From NCBI GenBank assembly GCA_963965975.1, contig OZ014412.1, positions 436,501 through 500,500 on the forward strand: a stretch of 64,000 bases of DNA, given 5' to 3'. A model generated the notes under the pieces. It did no database searches. It saw only the letters and a program-made list of their open reading frames with translations, and was not told where the DNA came from. This document shows positions 12,849 through 24,175 of the stretch, piece by piece (position 1 is the first letter of the stretch; each line of letters starts with the position of its first letter). The DNA is from Xestospongia bergquistia. Lineage: Eukaryota > Porifera > Demospongiae > Haplosclerida > Petrosiidae. Position numbers and translations under genes: made by a program.

Positions 12849-15555
12849 TCAATTAATATTAACATAATCAGGTGTTATTGTAACAAGTTCATAAGATGTA
12901 TTCTGTGTCATTGTTATCTGATATTGTTTAGTATCTTCATATGATATATTATGTTGTATAGTTATATCATCATCAATACTATTACACTCTATAATATAAT
13001 ATAATTAGATTATATTACATGTATACATGATATACATACTGTGTATCTTCTTTATATAATAAACACCCACACAAACAACACTGACAATACTAATTAGTAT
13101 TATTAAGATACTGATGATGATCACAGTGATAACTATTATAACTAGAGAGAGAGGAGTTATATATAAATATTTAATTATATTATTAACATACTAGGAAAAC
13201 TCTGAGATCCAGGTATTGTTATTATATTAGTAGTTGATGGTATGACTATTGTAGAATAACTTTGTACAGTGGGAGTTATATCTGTGTAATAAAATAATGA
13301 TATATCTATATTATCATAATAACTGATGTAGTTGTTCATGATATCACTATCTCTTACATAAAGTAAATATCAATGGATCACTCTGTCCAACACTATTACT
13401 GAAGATAATAGAGATAGTACATTTTTCATATTGAGGAGCTAACAAACTATCTGATATATTCATAGAATATTCTACTAGATATATTTTATTAAATATAATT
13501 AGATCATCACATTGTACAGTGACTGTAGCATTTTCTGGAGTTTCAGATGAACATTCCAGAATAATCTACAGTAACTATGATAATCATATAGTAACCACTA
13601 TTGGATAGACTCACTGGTATATTAAACATCAACTTGACTTCATTATTTACATAGGACAGAACAGTAAATATAGTATTTTCTTTAGCAGATCTTGGAGCTA
13701 AAATGACATGATAAAATAAACACACATATTAGTTATTTTAACTAACCTCTTTGAAAAGAGAAGGTACTATTGTTATGTTCTCCTTCACCCAGTTCATTTA
13801 TACCATATATGGTATATGTATATCGATGACGAAATAATTCCTCATCTTCATACTTGTATTCATTTCCATTAATAGATACATTTTGTAATAACATCTTGTT
13901 GACATGATCATATATCAGTAGTATATAGTAAGATATCTGGACTCTACTGTCTACATTAGGAGGATCCCAACTGATAGTAATAGTAGTACAGTTGTCAAGT
14001 GATGAAGAGATATTGAGAACAAAAGTAAGAAAACCTGTCTCATACAAGAGATAATACACACACACAACATAACATGTGATATATAACTTACCAAATGGAA
14101 ATACATTGATAGTATGATCAAACTGTCCAGCTGGATTACTAAGAGTTACTTCAACAAGATATGTCCTCAAGTTAACAGGTGTTGATATATTAACCATTGT
14201 AAGTTGATTATTAATTAAAGACAGTGTCACATCATTAGATAATGTTTGTTGTAGAACATCATTAGAGTCCTTGATATTTACTATAACATTAGTAGGATAC
14301 TCTCCAATACATAGACCACTGACCTAATAGAGATAACATCATAACAAAGAAATATAAATTATTATAACTGATTATACTAACAAAACCTAATTACAATATA
14401 TTATAATACTATTATGTAACATAATAATTATTATATTAAACAAGACTATTTGTTATCCAGTTATAACTATTATTATATAGACATCTTGTAAAAATTAATA
14501 TATTATTTTAACAACTACTTTGTAGCTCATGTCAATGGATTACTATGAAAACAAGAGTTCATGTATATCACTCATTAAAAAATATGTTGTTATTATTATT
14601 ACAAAGAAACAGATCACATAGTGAGTAATTTACATGAACTCTAAATTCATAACAATTCAATCACGTAAGCTACAAATTATAATTGTTAATTTTAAAAATG
14701 ATATCTACTAACATTCGTAATTATTTGAAATAAAACATTATCTCCATCTACTGTTGGTATAACTGATACTGGAAGAGTTTTATTAGGAACTAAAATATAA
14801 CAGAAATGTAACATCACTGTATAACATAATATGTTACCTCTAACAATATAGTACATGATATTATTACTATCTCCTATACCAGCTCCATTAATACCAGAGA
14901 CATATACAGTAGTTACATTACATGGATCATCATTACTAGATGTCAGGATGTACTCAGTAGTATTAACTCTGTCTATAAGTGTTCCTTGATCATCATTGAT
15001 GTTATATCCAGTGATAGGTACATTATCCAATGTATATGGTGCAGACCACATCAGTAAAACACTAGATCCATTGAGAACTGTAGCAGTTAGATCTTTAACA
15101 GGAGCTAGTAAACCTACATCAATATATCATAATAATATGACATCTATAACATTAGCTCACCTTGTATTCTTAATACAGCAATGTCACTGAATACTATCTC
15201 TGAATCAATAGCTCTACATGATATATTAGTATTATTGTTATCTTCAAATGCTGCAGCTAATAACACTCTACTTTTCCTACCATCACTGAGAGTATTTTGT
15301 GGTTGCTGAAGAAATCCTTTGTTTATAACATCTACATTAGATGCTGATGTATCATTAACTCTAAAGCTAATTTCATCAGTAACAGCTTCACAAGTGAAAC
15401 TGACTGTTGAGTTGAGAGTAGTATTGACTGACTGAGGATGATTTGTAATATCTGTATAATAATAACAACAACCATTTTCAATATCACACATACTTACCAG
15501 CCGAATGGACAAAAGTTGATATCATTACAGTCAGTATCAAATATAAGGTACACAT
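12849..15555 (-). CDS. Gene F: class I ectodomain lacking module Y, with a class II-like tyrosine tail
   Basis: Exons in gene order: 15555-15498 signal (MCTLYLILTVMIS...), 15451-15161 Ig, 15113-14838 FN3-1, 14789-14713 and 14323-14092 X1, 14034-13747 FN3-2, 13697-13615 and 13565-13358 X2, 13281-13192 stalk (TIVIPSTTNIITIPG), 13141-13040 TM, 12988-12849 tail. The sum is 1845 nt, 614 aa, all phases consistent and no internal stop. The Y exon present in other class I genes is absent. The tail has no minisatellite or PPxY. It has ISYEDT, TSYELV (fits the ITSM pattern TxYxx[VI]) and ends PDYVNIN, like J's PDYVNV (pYxN is the Grb2-SH2 pattern in other animals). F is therefore a natural chimera of class I outside and class II-like inside. 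A (GA)n microsatellite lies directly upstream of its ATG. Confidence 0.83.
14511..14687. repeat. Hairpin MITE copy 2 (in intron of F)
   Basis: The arms include CTTTGTAGCTCA with GAGTTCATGTA on the left, and on the right their inverse (TACATGAACTC and TAAGCTACAAA). It lies between the two X1 exons of F, which explains this intron's greater length compared with most others. Confidence 0.5.
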
Positions 15556-15556
15556 C

Positions 15557-15557
15557 T

Positions 15558-15592
<35 letters not shown>

Positions 15593-15609
15593 GAGACAGA
15601 GAGAGAGAC

Positions 15610-15664
<55 letters not shown>

Positions 15665-15682
15665 GACAGAAAGAGACAGAGA
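15557..15682. repeat. (GA)n/(GACA)n microsatellite next to the F start codon
   Basis: A run of GA dinucleotides with interspersed GACA units begins two bases upstream of the F ATG. It therefore forms the 5' leader or core promoter of F. It is open on both strands only because of its periodicity and is not coding. Confidence 0.95.
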
Positions 15683-17014
15683 AAATGCAATAAACATATA
15701 TATTTATAATATAAGTTCATCAAACCTGGGAAAAAGTATGAATAGCCTCAAAATCAAAATATCTGCCAAGTGAATGACCCCACCCCAAATTTCATTTTCT
15801 TTCCTCCTACGTTCATAATTACTCAGCTGAACAGGTATTTTGAACATGTAGAGTCTGAGATATCAATTCATCGATGATATAAGATTTAAAGCTACTTTAT
15901 ACCATCGCCTTTGGTAAGTCTATATACCCAGACTTACTGTGTCTCTGATATAAGTGAACTGGAGTACATATTAACAAGTTAATTAAAATGAATTCAGAGT
16001 AAAAAAAGCATAAGCTTATAATCATATCTTGCAAACTCCCTTTTATAGCTACACTTTATGGGATGTGATCACTTTAACCTCTTTCCTTGATCAATTCTCC
16101 TTTTGACTGTTAGTTCATTTAAGTCTCAACACATAAAAGTTTTTATAGACATGTTTCTCCACAAACATTTTACATTATATCACTCTGTCATCATTCCTCT
16201 TGTTTCTTTGTTTTGGATCTCCTTAAATCTTCTAAATCTTAAACCCTCACAAAAATCAACATTTTGTTTTGAAAATGTGTTCTCATTAATAGAACAGTCA
16301 CTACTCTTCATTCGTTCACAATATCTTATATCTTTCAACCTGTTGATCCATCTCTAAATTGTGTCTACTAAATTACAAAAAACCATATATTTTTAATTTG
16401 TACAATAACTGATTTATTAAAGCTATATACCTGTGGAAACAGTCAATCAACTCTATATCATTTTACATATCTTTCATGTTTATGATATTGATTGTTTATT
16501 GGCATATGTTATAGACATAATATGCATTGATAGACATGGACACAATTATAATACATGTATGTCCAAAAATTGTCCATATAACACTGTAATAATGAAAAGC
16601 ACTAAAGTGCAGGACCATTGCTTCAATTTCTGTAGTGATGTTAGTTTGTTTGCAATTGCCATGATGTCTATTTCATGAAAACTTACTCTAATAAATACTT
16701 AGAATAAGATAAGCAAAAGGATTGTATAAAGACTTCTTTACTTTATGTGTCAATACTGATTGTAGCTGGTGTTAAAACTATGGGTGTGGTACTAGTACTT
16801 AAACCAGTCCTGCCCCTATATCACAGTATTCATAATAACATTTAGTATGTCAATGTTAAGAGATCAAAGCAAAAAAGTTATACACACATATTATAAACAA
16901 TCTTGGTTTGTAAAGGAGAAAGTTGGCTTAACATAAGAGATAGTATTAATAAATTATTTTGAGAACCTAGTGCAGCAACAAGACCTATGAGATTTTATAG
17001 ACTTAAATATATTG
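15683..17014. other. Intergenic region between F and G
   Basis: A motif related to the family promoter box (GACCCCACCCCAA, 15776-15787) lies about 220 bp upstream of F. The remainder is AT-rich. Open frames of 80-84 codons at 16103-16357 and 16433-16678 lack domains or splice context and are probably chance. Confidence 0.45.
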
Positions 17015-19744
17015 TTAAATAATTGTGTCTGAAGAATCTTCTTCAACATGACCAGGTAATGGTTCTTCATCATCATGATATCCTTTCTGTGATACTATTA
17101 TTTCACTAGCAGGAGAGGGAGATGTTAGTCCTCCAGTGATCTCTTCATCATTGGACATTTGTTTGGTAGTATCTGATGTCTTGTCAGTATGAGCTGGTAT
17201 AGGAGGTAGTATATCATCATCTTGTACATTAGCTGGTATAGGAGGTAGTATATCATCATCTTGTACATTAGCTGGTATTGGAGGTGGTATATCATCATCT
17301 TGTACATTAGCTGGTATTATAGTAACACTAGGCTTTGATGGCTTTATATTATCATAAATTGGAGGGAATTGTTCTCGTATTGGAGGGATACAAAGTATTT
17401 CAGAGTACACTACTCTTTCTCTAGATGGGGGAGGAGCTTGAGGTTCTTTTTCAGGGATATGGTCAAGTTCCAAATAGATAACATCACTCTTTTTCTATAA
17501 TTGAAAAAAACATACTAATCTTGTAAATCATTGTTAATACTTTTTCATCACGAGGTATTACTTTGATAGTTTCATAATGACCAGAAGTTAAGACAGCAGT
17601 AGTATTTTCATCACTGTGATATATATGATAAAGATATAGTCAATAAATAACAACATGTACCTAGTATATGCTGATGGTACTATCTCAGTAATAGACGCAT
17701 TCAAAGACACATTCAATGTCTCATCATCTACAATAAATATTTTGTAGAATAAAAATTGTAATATCTCTTGATATACTTTGTGTGGTTGTGAATGTTTCTT
17801 CTTTAATCTCTATTTCTTCTCTGGTAGGCGATATTCTTACTGTCTATAAAAACATTATCAATACATATTATTAATATTATTATAATTACTTACTGGTGAT
17901 GTAATATGTATTGTGTTTTCTATAAACAGTTCAATAACATGTTATTATAACATATTAATCAACTCACTTTTCTTTTTTGTCTTCCTACAAATTTGACTTA
18001 TTTGATAACAACAACATATTAATAGACATATTGTCAACAATGAGGCAAGTACATTTACAGCAAGAATACTACTATCTGAATATTATAATGAATTAGCTGT
18101 CACACTCATATTAATTATACTTACATGTTATTATTGTTACTAATGGTAACGTTGTATCCATACTACTAGTAGTAACCATATTACTAGTAGTAACCATATT
18201 ACTAGTAGTAACCATACTACTAGTGGTAACCATACTACTAGTAGTAACCACAGTAGTAGTAATAGCCATACTACTAGTGGTAACCATAGTAGTAGTAATA
18301 ACCATAGAAGTAGTAGGTATAGAAGATGTTGTTGTCATATTAATATCTATTATTAGTAATAACATTCAAAAGTAACACATTATCTAAAGTAGCAATATAA
18401 ATATAAACATGTTGTTATTTCAATTGTATTTGTCCGTTTGTCAGTATTTTAAACAGAAGTAAGAAAATCTATCTCATACAAGAGATAATACACACACAAC
18501 ATAACACACACATATATATATATGACTTACCAAATTGAAATACATTGATAGGATGATCAAACTGTCCAGCTGGATTACTAAGAGTTACTTCAACAAGATA
18601 TGTGCTCAAGTTAATAGGTGATGATATATTAATCATTATCAGTTGATTATTAACTAAAGATAGTGTCACATTATGAGATAATGTTCGTAGTACAATATAA
18701 CTAGAGTTCTTGATATTTACTGTAACACTAGTAGGATATACACTAATACATAGACCACTGACCTAGTAAAGAGAAGAGATATTTTAACTAAATAAACTAT
18801 TTGTGTTGAGGTAAGCTAAATATTAATAAACAATAATAATATTATAACACTATTATAAACACTTTACACACTCCCACATAATGTGTATTTTAAAACTACT
18901 AACATTTATAATCACTTGAAATGTAACATTATTACCATCTAATTTTGGTGTAACTGATACTGGAATAGTTTGAGGAACTGAAATGTAATAGAAATGTAAC
19001 ATCACTATATAACATATTATGTTACCTCTAGCAATATAGAATGTGACATTATTACTATCTCCTATAACAGCTCCATTAATACCAGAGACATATACAGTAG
19101 TTACATTACATGGATCATCATTATTACATGTCAGGATGTACTCAGTAGTATTAACTCTGTCTATAAATGTTCCTTGATCATCATTGATGTTATCTCCAGT
19201 GATAGGTACATTATCCAATGTATATGGTGCAGACCATATCAGTAAGACACTAAATCCATTGAGAACTGTAGCAGTTAGATTTTTATCAGGAGCTAGTAAG
19301 CCTACATCAATATATCATAATAATATGACATTTATAACATTAACTCACCTTGTATTCTTAATACAACAATGTCACCATCTGAATCATTAATAATTCTACA
19401 TGATATACTAGTGTTGTTGCTATCTTCAAATGTTATAGCCAACAAGATTTGTCTTTTTGTACAATTGAAACTGTGTCCTGATGTGTTAATAATTCCTCTA
19501 TTATTTACATTAGATACTGACATACTATTAATTTGAAGATGAATCATATCAGCAGGAGCATTTTTACAAATAAAATCAACTGATGAGTTGAGAGTAGTAT
19601 TAACTGACTGAGGGTGAAATGTAATCTCTATATAACAACATATACAATAATATTATGTACAATATTTTAAAACTTACTACCTGTTTGGACAAGAGTTGTT
19701 ACAATACTCATCATTACAGTCAGTATCAAGTTTAAGGAGAACAT
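17015..19744 (-). CDS. Gene G: short Ig-FN3-X receptor with mucin-like stalk and two ITIM-like motifs
   Basis: Exons in gene order: 19744-19681 (or 19678) signal (MFSLNLILTVMM...), 19627-19349 Ig, 19301-19026 FN3, 18977-18904 and 18762-18531 X, 18346-18125 Thr/Ser-rich stalk of VTTSSM-like repeats, 18075-17968 TM (ending CRKTKKK), then 17919-17894, 17843-17777, 17727-17661, 17613-17541 and 17494-17015. The sum is 1968 nt, 655 aa, phases consistent. FN3-2, X2 and Y are missing; a stub of the FN3-2 exon (about 18470-18420, ending in a stop) remains in the intron, so the stalk is spliced directly to X. The tail has VIYLEL and VVYSEI (both fit ITIM), PPIYDNI (PPxY, a WW-domain ligand pattern), three PANVQDDDI units and GYHDDEEPLPGHVEED. 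It is the smallest ectodomain in the cluster; probably an inhibitory-type receptor. Confidence 0.82.
18150..18320 (-). repeat. 18-bp tandem repeats encoding the Thr/Ser stalk of G
   Basis: About nine imperfect units encode [MV]VTT[ST][SN]. The result is a stretch rich in potential O-glycosylation sites, functioning as an extended stalk. Units differ by single bases, as expected from slippage. Confidence 0.8.
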
Positions 19745-21060
19745 CTTTATTGACTATAAATTTAGACATAATAATAATATTATGATATATACAAAAGAAG
19801 ACTACATCACAAAGAACCAGACTACCTTAAGTCTGGATTCACTGACTACACAAACACAGATAATATCTAAATTATATAATATTATATTATAATATGAGCC
19901 TATCAAACCTTCAGGGAAAAAAGCTTTGAAGACAATATCTGATGATGATAGCTAGCACCACAAAAGTTAATTAAGTGTCTAAATAATCTTAGATGGTACC
20001 TAAATAAACTTAGTGTCAGGAAATGATAATATTGTTAACATTAACCTCATGTATTCACATTATCATAGTCTGGTCAGTGGAATCAAAAATGAGTTAAGTC
20101 TGTTAACCTAAAAATTCATGGATTATGTCCTTACAACATCTTAATCTTATCAGGTAGAAATGGCAGCATAAAATTCCCCTACACAGTAAGCAATCAGAAC
20201 TCAAGGTCCAAAGTACCAATGGAAACAAGACCATACTGTCCATGTCAATACATGTTTAGTGGGACTCTACTGTATGACTACTATGTAGTGATTTACTGTA
20301 GTCTTGTTTGAGATATTTGTACTGCCATCACTATATGTCATGAAGTTTTTAAAATTTATTTATGTCATCATAATTATTGGACGCTATTACATCTGTTCAT
20401 TAATATCATATAATGTTTATCAAATAACAAACTGGTTTATTGTTTTATAATTTCAGTTTGAGGAATTGAAGTATAACTAAACATAGACTTAAAAAATAAA
20501 ACTACCATAATTGTTAACTCTAATATCAGAAATAAATTATACTACTAACTACTTAGGAATGTCAACATTAACAAATAAAGTACAAAAACTAAAGTATCCT
20601 TGTAGCTCTGGTAATTTGTGTGTATAACATGTTAGTAGCTTTTTTACTTAAGGAAATAACTTATTTCAAAGTTCACATGTGGAGATTATTATTACTACAA
20701 AGATCAGGTAAAACAATACAGACATTAATGTAATGATATGAGTATACAGACTTAAAATGTGTTTTATGTTGTTGTCTCATACCAACAACTGCTAATAACA
20801 CTATTATTAATTTGAGTCTATTTATCTAAACCAAACACTGTTAGTGTAAATACAAATTGATTGACTCAAGTGTCTCTTTCTTAGTTATATATCATATGAC
20901 GTGTGAAAATTCTTTTTTGAATTAGTTGTCATTTTCATGACATGTTCTTGTCATCAATTGTGGCAAATTAAAAAAAAATGTATTTTGGAATTTCCATTCA
21001 TTTTACAATTTGAACAATTACTTCTGTTCAGACAGATATGCTGTCAATGAATTAACTATA
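19745..21060. other. 5' flank of G, a repeated flanking module
   Basis: No gene seen. This flank is homologous to 22641-24170, 41171-41880 and 53042-54360: shared words include GGTAGAAATGGCA, CTGTCCATGTCAATACATGTTTAG and AGATCAGGTAAAAC. It was copied together with MFSL-type signal exons. Near 20690-20710 only the very end of the death-fold exon found at 23638-23821 is left. Confidence 0.55.
19817..19836. promoter_or_regulatory. Inverted repeat CCAGACT-N6-AGTCTGG upstream of G
   Basis: The arms are perfect 7-mers, about 75 bp upstream of the G start codon. The same element is at 22713-22732 (gene H) and 53108-53127, and is decayed near 41235. Conservation of both arms across copies with a variable spacer suggests a dimeric factor site, though recent duplication alone could explain it. 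Confidence 0.45.
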
Positions 21061-22640
21061 AGTATGTAATAGTATTATTATCTCTTGGTAACTGATGATC
21101 TCTCATAACAAGACCTACAATAAAGTCATATTATGTAATATATTATAAGAGTACTTAGTGTCATGATAGTTCTCAGGAGAGTCTTCTTCAATATGACCAG
21201 CTAATGGTCCTTCATTATGATATCCTATCTGGTGTTGAGGTGATATCAATATTGGCTCTACTTCACTGGTACTGGTAAGAGAAGGAGATGTTAGTCCTCC
21301 AGTGATCTCTTTATCATTGGATATTTGTTTGGTAGTATCTGATGTCTTGTTAGTTTTAGCTGGTATAGGAGGTGGTATATCATCATCTTGTACATTAGCT
21401 GGTATTATAGTAACACTAGGTATTGATGACTCTATATCATCATAAGATGGAGGATGTTGTTCTGTTTTTGGTAGAAAATGATGTATTTTAGAATATCCTA
21501 CATTTTCACTGGATGGGAGAGGAGCTTTAGGTCGCTTTTTAGAAAATTTCTGAAGATCTTGATAGCAATTGTTTCTTTTTTCTACCCGATAAAATAATAT
21601 TATTTACAATCTCTTAATATTATTATACTTCATTAGAAACTGCACTCACTTGTATTTCAATACTCTTAGTATATGATAATGGCTGAGGACTGTCAGTCTT
21701 TTCTTTCAGTAGATGGGTCATCTCAACAGATGTTATTGGCTGAACACTGTCAATCTATAATATTAATAATAATAGTAATATTAGTAATGTATCCTATAAT
21801 AACTTACTGATGGTCTATTATCAGCATATGTTAATAAACTATTATCATTGTTTTTATTGTTTTCTATGAACAGTTTTAATACAATGTTATATAATTAAAT
21901 TAACTCACTTCTCTTCCTACAATATAGTACACAACAAAAATATGTTACCTCTAGCAATATAGTACATGATATTATTACAATCTCCTATACCAGCTCCATT
22001 AATACCAGAGACATATACAGTAGCTACATTACATGGATCATCATTACTAGATGTAAGGATGTACTTAATAGTATTAAATATAAGTGTTCCTTCATCATCA
22101 TTGATGTTATATCCAGTGATAGGTACATTATCCAATGTATATGGTGCAGACCACATCAGTAACACACTAGATCCATCGAGAACTGTAGCAGTTAGATCTT
22201 TAACAGGAGCTAGTAAACCTACATCAATATATCATAATAATATGACATCTATAACATTAACTCACCTTGTATTCTTAATAGAACAATGTCACTGTCTACT
22301 ATATCTGAGTCATTAATAACTCTACATGATATATGAGTGTTGTTTGCTATATCTAACAAGACTTGTCTTTTTGTACCATTGAAATTGTCTTCTGATGTGT
22401 AAATACATCCTCTATTATTTACATCAGATAATGACATATTAATTTGAAGATGGACAGTTTTACAAGTAAAGTTAATTGTTGAATTGAGAGTTGTATTAAT
22501 TGACTGAGGATGAACTGTAATCTCTATACAACAACATATACAATAATTTTATGTACAATATTTTAACACTTACTACCTGTTTGGCCAAGAGTTGTTACAA
22601 TACTCATCATTACAGTCAGTATCAAGTTTAAGGAGAACAT
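21061..22640 (-). pseudogene. Gene H: deletion pseudogene of a G/I-like receptor
   Basis: Kept parts: signal exon (ATG at 22640, MFSLNLILTVMM...), Ig exon (about 22530-22266, CRVINDSD), FN3-1 (about 22222-21947). The FN3 exon then runs straight into the last third of a TM exon (about 21940-21910), deleting X through most of the TM. Cytoplasmic exons follow at about 21868-21810, 21756-21640, 21590-21175 and 21122-21061. The main tail exon has lost one base beside the first tyrosine (reading AIKIF instead of xYQDL). The donor of its last intron is CT instead of GT. One PANVQDDD unit and the PPSYDDI motif remain downstream. It will not make a normal receptor. Confidence 0.8.
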
Positions 22641-22712
22641 CTTAACTGACTATAAATTTAGACATTATAATAATGTTATGATATATACAAAAGAAGACTA
22701 CATCACAAAGAA

Positions 22713-22732
22713 CCAGACTACAATAAGTCTGG
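22713..22732. promoter_or_regulatory. Inverted repeat CCAGACT-N6-AGTCTGG upstream of H
   Basis: Same element and spacing (about 75 bp from the start codon) as upstream of G; the spacer is ACAATA here. Confidence 0.45.
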
Positions 22733-23637
22733 ACTCACTGACTACACAAACACAGATAACATCTATATTATATAACATTATATTATAATATGATCTTATC
22801 AAACCTGGAGGGAAAAGAGCTTTGAAGACAAATATCTGATGACAATAGCTAGCACCACAAAAGTTAATTAAGTGTCTAAATAATCTTAGATGGTACCTAA
22901 ATAAACTTAGTGTCAGGAAGTGATAATATTGTTAATATTAACCTCACACATTCACATTATCATAGTCTGGTCAGTGGAATCAAAAATGAGAGAAGTCTGT
23001 TACATAAAAATTCATGTATCGTGTCCTTACAACATCTTAATCTTTATCAGGTAGAAATAGCAATATAAATTCCTTACGAAGTATGTAATCAGAACTCAAG
23101 GTCCACAGTGTCTTTGTAAACAAGACCATACTGTCCATATCAATACATGTTTAGTGAGACTCTATTGTATGACTATTATGTAGTGATTTCCATGCTGTTA
23201 TTCTTGTTGTTGTCTTGTTTGAGATGTTTGTACTGAAACCCCTAGATGTCATGAAGTGTTTTAAATTTATTTATATCACATGATTATTGGTAGTATATTC
23301 ATACTAATTTATTTCTGGTATTACCAATAACGTCATATTTAAAAGTAAACAATTTGTTATTTTTATTTTTTAGTCTATATGTTGTTATAGTTCATTTCCT
23401 CAAATTGAAAGTATTAGATAATAGACCAGTTTATCATTAATACACACTATATGATATTAATGAATAGATGTAATAATGTAGCTAGTTAGGAATACCAACA
23501 TTAACAATTGAAGTACAATATTATAATAACTAGAGTATCTTTGTAGTTCTGGTAATTTGTGTGTAAAACATGTTAGTAGTTTCTTTACTTAAAGATTTAT
23601 AATCTATATTGATATTATCTGAGTTGTTTTTAACCAG

Positions 23638-23821
23638 ATGAGACATTCACAGCAACTTTTGATGTTATATTAAGTGGAAAACCAACTCTTGATGAATTAT
23701 GTGAACATGTCGATATTAGATATAAATGGTTCACGTTTGGTGTACTCCTTAAGTTAAAAATCAGTGAACTAGATTATAATGTATTTAAAAATGCAGTCAT
23801 TATTATTACTGCAGAGATCAG
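23638..23821 (+). CDS. Lone exon encoding a death-fold-like domain
   Basis: It is bounded by a good acceptor (TTGTTTTTAACCAG) and donor (CAG/GTAAAA), phases 1 and 2, and is fully open over 61 codons. The peptide includes GKPTLDELCEHVDIRYKWFT and FGVLLKLKISELD. The pattern TLxxLxxxV...KWxxxGxxLxL...xLD is typical of death domains common in invertebrate signalling proteins. No partner exons were found upstream or downstream, so this is either a relic or one exon of an unseen gene. Homologous flanks at about 20690 and 54010 have lost all but its last bases, and a degenerate start lies near 32340. Assignment to the death fold is by pattern only. Confidence 0.45.
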
Positions 23822-24175
23822 GTAAAACAATACAAATGTTAATGTAATGATATTACTACACAGACAGAAAATATATTTATGTTGTTCTCTCATACAAACA
23901 ACTGCTAATAACACTATCATTATTCTGTACATATTTATCTAAACCAAACACTGTTATTGTAAATATAAATGATTGACTCAAGTCTCTCTTTCTTAGTCCC
24001 ATATCATATGATGTGAGACAATCATTTTATTAGTTTGTTGTCATTTTCATGACATGTTCTGATGAATGGTTAGGGCTAATTAAAAAAACACAAAAAAGGT
24101 TAGTATTTTTTGATTTTGATTCATTTTACAAATTGAACAATTATTTCTGTTCAGACAGATATAACTGTCAATGAA

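Larger units (their letters stand above)
22641..24175. other. Flank between H and I containing a death-fold-like exon
   Basis: Homologous to the flank of G (19745-21060). Nothing coding is recognised outside 23638-23821. Confidence 0.5.

Noticed and set aside
15438-15773. RERERE / SLSLSL open frames
   Set aside because: They are simple translations of the GA microsatellite.
16103-16678. Two plus-strand frames of 84 and 81 codons
   Set aside because: No domain, no splice context, no paralogue in this repetitive cluster; expected by chance.
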